A program made the translations under genes and the position numbers. A stretch of DNA of 64,000 nucleotides from Linnemannia hyalina. Lineage: Eukaryota; Mortierellomycota; Mortierellomycetes; Mortierellales; Mortierellaceae. A model generated the notes under the pieces. That model was not told where the DNA came from and searched no databases. It worked only from the letters and a program-made list of their open reading frames with translations. Of the stretch, positions 57,669-64,000 are shown piece after piece. The stretch is from positions 1,116,001 to 1,180,000 of the forward strand of contig JAHRHY010000001.1 of assembly GCA_019671135.1 (NCBI GenBank). Reading direction: 5' to 3'. The first letter of the stretch is position 1; each line of letters starts with the position of its first letter.

Positions 57669-58346
57669 ATAGGATCAATTACACGAAGAAGATATGAAGG
57701 AGAGAATGAATCGCACCAAGCCCACTCACACATCCAATATTGGGATGTGCATCTCTCTTTACCCCATCGGAAAACGAAAAGAACGCCATTCGACCACCGA
57801 CTCGGTTCACCCTCTTCTCAGCCTATATCTCTCTCATACACACACACAACACACTCTTCCCTCTTTTCATTTTTCTTCATTTCGCGTATCGCCGATGGGA
57901 ACTGTCGACGCGTCGTTCATTCTTATTCATGCACGTATGCCTCTGTCTTCGCTTCCCTCCCTCTTCCTCTCTCTGGTCTCGCTAATCCCCTACACAGAGA
58001 CGGAACAGAACAAAGGTAGAATTGTCATAAACAGCTACAGCTAACCTATGCTACGTACAGACACCCTACACCCCAAGCGCTGTACAATCAAGTACCAGCT
58101 TCTGGCTAAGTCTACATGGGCATCCATACACAAGTCCACAAGGACAAACAAATACCCATTGTTGTTTTCTATTTCCGAGGCGATTGCTTATTATTCTTCC
58201 CTTCAGAGACACACATATCGCCTATGCGGAGACAAGGCGTATGTGACGAGAACGAGTGTTGTTTATTTGACAACTCAAGAGTGACGATGGGATTAAACAG
58301 TGGGAAGAAGAAAAGAGCGTTCATGCGTATGTTATATGTACTAATT
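57669..58346. other. Intergenic between pseudogene and intact copy
   Basis: 678 bp, AT- and CT-mixed, with CACACAACACA near 57840. It contains the 3' flank of the intact aminotransferase gene. I see no homology here to that gene's promoter or first exons. Confidence 0.45.
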
Positions 58347-61300
58347 CTATTTGTGCTTGGGGAAGGGTGAAACGGCAGAAGGATTGTTCAGCTCCTCTGT
58401 ATACATCTGCGCAACCTCCAATGGAGTCACGAACCACCGCAACTGCTTGGCCAACGGACTACATTCAACCGCATCCACCTCAGCCTTCAACCCATCCCAT
58501 GACAGCTCTTTCAAAGCATCCAACAAGATCTGACGGTCCTTGGGTTTGATGTGTCGTTCGGGTGAAAAGATACTGGGTTTTTTGGCTCTCGACATCATGA
58601 TACCATTGCCGCTGGACTCGACGTCTGTCGAGATGGAAGAGGAAGCAAAGGAGGAGACCGAGGAGGCGTAGGGTTCATTGGAGTAGATCCTTATTGCGGC
58701 GGGGTTGAGGATGTTCATGATGCTATTGTTGATGTTTCGGTTGTAGTCGTGTGCTGTGACGGGCAGGGAGCTGAGAGCGGTTTCGTAATCGGAACTGGGG
58801 CGCACGCCGCTGCCAGTGTCGGAGGAGAGAGAGGAGACATCTGAGTGGGGCTCATTGATCTGGGGTAGACCGTGGGTGTGGCCAGGGTGGTGGACGTCTT
58901 CGTCATCGTGGTGGTCCATGACTCTACCGTTACTGGCGCCAATAGTGCCTGGTTGAGAACAAGCGGCATTCTGCTCAGAGCGACCAAAGGCGCCGGTGAT
59001 TAATCTCCTCAATGACCGTTGGGCCTGTCCTAGAGTCGAAAAGACCTCAGACTGGGAGTTACGGCGGTTATTACTGGCGACGGGAAAAGATGTGTTCTGG
59101 TCGAGGTAAAGACCACCACGCTGGGGTTGATCATCTGACGAAGAGACACGAGTCGAAGACGATGCTGGGGGAGACGCCCATAGCCAAGTAGGAGTGATCC
59201 GCTCACGGAAGAGCTTCTGTAAACCATAAATGCAGTCGATGGCGGCAGGGATACAAAGACCTCTAGATCCGCAGATCAAGTTCTTGGGTGCAACATCGGC
59301 GCAGACAGCCTTGCGGACGGCTTCGCGGACAGACCACTCTCCAGAGTTGGCGTCGAGGCGGTAGAGAGGGATGAGGAGGTAGCCGTACTGAGCGACCCAC
59401 TTGAGCGACTGGACCACAAACTCGACGTCCTTGTCCTTGGAAAAATAGGTGAAACTAAAGCGGACAAACCCGGGCTTGAGACTCTTGTTGCTGAGGTTCT
59501 GCTGGTGAATGTTCCGGGGCTGATCGTTGTCGCCGCCCTCGTCGTCAGTCGTGGTGGTGTTGTTGTTGTTGGTAGTGTAACCAGGACGGGATCCTTCTTC
59601 TTGCTCACCCATCAACAGCTTCCAGAAGGCAGCCTCCTTGTCGGCATCAAACTTGAGCAGTTGTGAGGCATAAGGACCAGCGCACATGCATCCACCGCGC
59701 ATCTCGATTCCAAAGAAATCGTTCATAATGGTACTCAAGAGCGCATAATGGATCTGGAGAGGCGTTTGACCGTCGTGGCTCAGGAATTTTGGCACAGCAA
59801 TAGTCAGACTGAAGACTGCAACACGGTCCAAGTCAGACGAGCCAAGGACTCGGATCGCTTGATTTAGGTTTGGAGACAAGAGTCTCGCAAGCACTCTCTT
59901 GGCCAGCTTGTACTCCTTCTGAAGGATCCAGGCTGGGTCAGCAATCTCTTGTAGACGGAAAACAAGCCCTGTTCGGATGGTCGCAGGGATGTTGGGGGTA
60001 CCAGCCTCCTCGCGGGCAAGGATGTTGTTGCTGTACTTGTGCTGGCCCTTGATGACCATATCCACAGTGCCACCACCGGGGGTCGCAGGGATGAACTCGT
60101 TCCGACTGGTCGCACTGTGTCGCTCCGCCCACGAAAAAATTTCGACTCGAGCGACCAAAACACCGGACGCACCGGGTCCGCCCAGGAACTTGTGGGTCGA
60201 TATAAAAACACCGTCCTTGTAGGCCAGATTCCTGGTGTCACCCTTAAGATTGGAGGGAGGGGGGTTCATGTCGATGGTGGTGTATGGACCGACACCAGCA
60301 AAGTCGTAAAAGGCAAATCCGTCGTACTTATGGAGAAGTTCAGAGATAGCCACTGTGTCATTCTATTTGTTAACAAAATGTATGTGGGTTAAAATGGTGT
60401 TAGAGTTTTGTGTCAAGAACACGAACACGCAAAAAAAAAAAAAGTTCCAAGGATAGGCACTAGAGAAGGAGAGCAAGAGGGAACACGTTCGTGTGTACGA
60501 GAAAGAAAGCTTGGAGGCAGTGTTGGTGTGAAATAGTAGTTGACTTACAAGGACACCGGTCAAGTTACTGCCGGCAGAGAAAGTACCCAACTTGAGGGGA
60601 CGGTCTTGGTGAAGGATCAATTGCTCCTCCAAAAAGACAAGGTCCAGCCGGTGGTCACTGTTTTCGGGAATGACAACAACATCGGCGCAGCAGTCGCGCC
60701 AGGGCAGGAGGTTGGAGTGGTGTTCTTGGATGGAGAGAAAGACGATTGGGCGGTGCTCGGAGGGGATTCGTGAGAATGTTTGCGAGGAGGAGGAGGGGCT
60801 TGGGCTCGACGCAGCAGCGCATGACGAGAGTAGAGCGCATGCTGCTTCTGAGTGCCGTGCTGAGGTGGCTTGGTGTGATGTAAATTGGGCGGTGCTCAAA
60901 CTATCGCCGTTGCTAGTCTTGGACATCGATGCGGCCCTACGGACCCAATAAGCTTCGTCTTCGAGTCTAAAAACACTGCGGATCTTGTGAACGCCAGAGG
61001 TGGCGCCAGACCTGTTTGTTATAATGGCGTATACAATACGGAAAAACAAAAGGCTTACGATTAGCAAACTATCGCAGGATTCGCGGAGGATTACAAACGC
61101 ATGCATTGACATTCAAACTCATTTTCGAGAGAGGCCTTAAAATAAATAGGAAGAACGGACTACATGCAGGTACGATCGATGAGAGTAAGCAAAAGAAAAA
61201 AAAAGTAAGAACGACAGACAGAGTTCTCTTTGTAGTGAGTTTGCTTACCCGCTAAAGATGACGGCAGCATGGTGCTCATGCCCTTCAGTCGCAATTGCGT

Positions 61301-61604
61301 TGGTACACCGACGGATGGTTTCGCGGGCATGTTTAACGGACTGGGATGTGAATTTTGATGTGGAGGTGGTGGAGGTGTGGGTGTTGGCATAGAATGGCAA
61401 AACAGTTTGGCGCATGATGTTCTCGAAGAGGTTGAGGGCCTTGGAGGAGGCAAAGTGGTCGAGGTAGATGGATTTCTTATTGCCGAAGAGAGGGTTAGCG
61501 ATGTAGGGTGCTGAAATGAGGTCGCGCTGGATGGTGTGAAGGAACCGTTGGTGGTCTTTGTCGCGCATGCGCTCCAATGCGGCCAATTGCTCTCTGGGAT
61601 CCAT
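58347..61604 (-). CDS. Class-V aminotransferase fold (NifS/MOCOS-like) PLP protein
   Basis: Minus-strand exons 61604-61249, 61011-60549 and 60362-58347 give 944 residues. Fold-type I PLP enzymes of this class include cysteine desulfurases and molybdenum cofactor sulfurase; the substrate here is not known. Seen: IYLDHFASSKALNLFE (the NifS-like start), VIFSGSGATSGVHKI across the first splice, GTFSAGSNLTGVL, then AFYDFAGVGPY with the cofactor-ring aspartate at about 293. FISTHKFLGGPGASGVLV carries the Schiff-base lysine at about 331, and RGGCMCAGPYA lies in the C-terminal lobe (a Cys-containing loop). A CDS-specific tail of about 350 residues continues with conserved-looking pieces (KSLKPGFVRFSFTYF, IDCIYGLQKLFRE) and Ser-rich linkers. 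No MOSC domain is seen, so it is not a full MOCOS. A decayed relative lies just downstream. Confidence 0.87.
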
Positions 61605-64000
61605 GTTTTTAGCTGTGTGTATGTAAGTGTAGAGCGATACTTTGATTCGGTATAGCGATTAAAGAGAAAGAAGGTATAGGTGAGGCTGAGCAGTTGTCCG
61701 TCGGAGTGTGGGTCAGGTGGATCGGGTGATAGCTATGCGTGATGTAGTGAAGGGGGTATGCGTGATGGAAGGAGTATGACGATGCTGCTATACAAGAGAG
61801 AGGGTGAAGAGATGGGAAGAGGAATAGAATAGAGGAGCGAAGGAAGAGACAAAGAAGTATGAGCTGAGGGCAACACCCTGTTTTTATACATTTTTGCATG
61901 GTAGGTCTTTGCCACCCCATGGCACTGAACTGATATGGATTTTGATATTTCCCTGAGACATCCGCGATCGACGTTGCAGAGACACAGACATACTCTATCA
62001 ATACTGAATTGACTGGACCGGATTGAGTCTATCTTTTATCCCCTGCGCCAGAACTGTACTAGGACAAGCGGCATTTTACGCAGTTGTAATCTTCTACTCT
62101 TCGCCAAACCAATTGCCAAGCCAAGGATCATGACCATCCATAATCGATTAACCCTTCCATCCCAACTCACTCAGCCGCAAGTGGATGCCTGCTTGATCAC
62201 CTGCCTGCATTATCCCACACAACACAAGCCTCGAGTCTCTCTTTTTTCTACCTTCTCTCTAACCCATCCTTCTTTTTTTCTGTGAGCAAATCGTTTCCCA
62301 CATTGCTGTATTTTTTTCATTCTTCAGAACAAAAAACAAACCTAACGAGGATCTATTATATCCATCCGGTCGTCAGTTTTGTAACCCCCCCACCCTGTTT
62401 TTTTTCTTTGTTCTCGTTATTATATACCCTTGTAACCTCACCAGTGCTGGCATTTTGGTCTGCGGACTGAACCAGAAAGGGGTTTGACGCTTCAGGTTTT
62501 TCTTGTAGGGTTTACTTCCACATATGAATACAAAAACATACTCTTCATCATGGTATAAGCCCCCGCGTTCTTCTCCTGTCCTGTCCTGTCCTTTGCCATC
62601 TCATAACTTCGGGAATTAAGAAAATGAAGTTTAGGAAACAGGATAAAACAACAACACAGCACATTCATCTAAAGGTCACAAAAACATAGGATGAGAGAGA
62701 AAGAGTGAGAAAGAAAACGCCAAAAGCAAAAAAAAACAACATCGGAATAAGAATTTTGTATCGTAACAAAAACAAGAGAAAAGTAGAAAAAATGAAAAAA
62801 AAGACGAAAATAAGAGCAAAAAGTAGAAACGCCTCCTCTCTCTCCTAGACGTCTCCGCCATCTTGTCATTTTGTCACAGGAATGTGACATAGCCTCCCCT
62901 TTTTTCCTATTATCGTGTCGAAGAGAATGAATGGCGACGTAGACTTGCCAAGCTCTTCTTCTACCCCTCATCTTCGCCAGGGCGAGTACATTTTTTTTAT
63001 GATTCATTTGTTTCTCGCCATCTGATGTCATCACTCATTGTAAAAAAAGTCCCAGGAGGTAATTCTGGGAAACTTGTTGGGCTATTGTAAACTTCCTCGG
63101 AGAAAAACAAAACAAAAAACGAGAGAGGAAAGAATGAACCAATGTGACCCAAGGTAGACGAAAGTGGGCTGGAATGATATGTTTGTTGTAGACTCCTTTT
63201 TTTAATGCCGATTGGGGAGTGTGTGCTTTGAACTTGTGAGCTGTGCTTTACCTTGCGAAGGAATATCCGTTCTCCGGGGGCTGATGAGATATCAGTAAGG
63301 TAAAAGGTAATCGGTCTTAGTCGCGGAGAAAAAACGAATGATGTAGAGAATGAGATGGTGTTGCCCAATTTACCTAGTGCTGCACTATTATTCGTAGAGA
63401 ACAGAAGAAGGGGGAAAGTGAAGAACTATATGTATTTTTTCTGCTTGTTTACCCCGTCGTAAGAAAGAGGCAGAAAGGGAAGCTCTTTTCGCGAATTGAA
63501 GGGTGGAAGCAAAAGTCGAACAAGAAACCAAAAAGGAAAAAATCTCGTAGGAGACATAAAGGGGTGCAGAGCAGGGTGAACAATGCTTCTGCTATGCAAC
63601 ACGAAGGGAAAGGGGATTCAACGGAGCAAATGGAGGGGCTTGATAGTGCAAAGAGTAGACAGAGTTACAGTCGGACAGGAGAGCAAGCATAGTGGAATAT
63701 GGCTTGGATGCAAGATGGATAATAAAAAGTCAATTGCATATGTTTTGTTTTTATCCATTGGAGCAACTCAGCTCTTCTCTTGGCCACTTGGAAGAGAAAC
63801 AGAATGGGCAGAAACAGGACAACAGTGCAGATGCTGCCCAGATTTTTTTGTTAATTTTGTCGACTTTGACTACTTTTGGCAATTTCATGCATCCCTTATT
63901 ATTTTTTTGACCCTCGGTAACAATGCTTCACTTATCTGCCTATACATACCCGCAACCGCCTATTTGTAGCTGGAACGTGGCGTCTTCGCAGCTAGGGTTC
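61605..64000. other. Right-hand intergenic region, no gene seen
   Basis: 2.4 kb to the window edge. Next to 61605, read on the minus strand, there is a pyrimidine-rich promoter-like stretch (61740-61860). Beyond it lie T-rich and A-rich blocks (62270-62420, 62690-62830). Open frames of up to 128 codons show no family motif. An exon of a gene beyond the window cannot be ruled out. Confidence 0.45.

Noticed and set aside
62669..63368. Minus-strand frames of 121-123 codons near the right edge
   Set aside because: Phe/Ser-rich products from A/T-rich tracts, without homology or splice support.

Overview
The window is eukaryotic and fungal. Genes are split by short GT-AG introns (mostly about 80-200 bp, plus two that fit only as GC-AG), 5' leaders are rich in pyrimidine or CA tracts, and start codons sit in ACC/AACATG-type contexts. 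The gene content (DASH subunit Dam1, Kar9-like protein, XLF, Epl1, an ITFG2-like protein, a DUF4436 protein, large Ser/Gln-rich disordered tails) suggests an early-diverging fungus, most likely Mortierellomycota. That placement is an inference from memory of gene families; no search was run. I see no rRNA, tRNA, transposon or CRISPR array.

Layout, left to right. (+) PMCA-type Ca2+-ATPase (566-5161). (+) Dam1 with a winged-helix-like tail (5511-6899). (+) attractin-like CUB/EGF/kelch membrane protein (8114-14393), convergent with (-) a four-span membrane protein (14581-15804). (+) orphan 1109-residue protein (17078-20512). (+) SNARE YKT6 (20881-21983). (-) MIX17/CHCHD2-10-like CHCH protein (22810-23494), divergent from (+) XLF/NHEJ1-like repair factor (23763-25692). 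(+) mitochondrial BolA3-like protein (25868-26395). (-) ITFG2-like KICSTOR protein with a giant tail (27142-33507), divergent from (+) Epl1 of NuA4 (34389-36759). (-) secreted S41 peptidase (37275-39472). (-) KDEL receptor ERD2 (41301-42582). (-) ribosomal protein eS26 (43046-43825, initiator exon not found). A gene-poor stretch of about 5.8 kb follows. Then (+) Kar9-GAS2 protein (49588-52926), (+) DUF4436 membrane protein (53904-56109), (-) a decayed pseudogene (56640-57668) and (-) its intact class-V aminotransferase relative (58347-61604). No gene is seen from 61605 to the end.

The genes do not form one pathway. They are mostly core cell-biology genes: calcium export, spindle attachment and positioning, ER retrieval and membrane fusion, mitochondrial Fe-S and cristae factors, end joining, histone acetylation and nutrient signalling. 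The points most worth a second look are the ITFG2-like protein (human KICSTOR tethers GATOR1, and the complex is generally regarded as absent from yeasts), the winged-helix-like C terminus on Dam1, a PMCA-style 1-18 calmodulin-binding-like motif, the XLF with a C-terminal Ku-binding-type motif, the Kar9-GAS2 combination, and the tandem pseudogene. All exon structures were worked out by hand from splice signals, reading phase and remembered protein families, and need RNA-seq confirmation.
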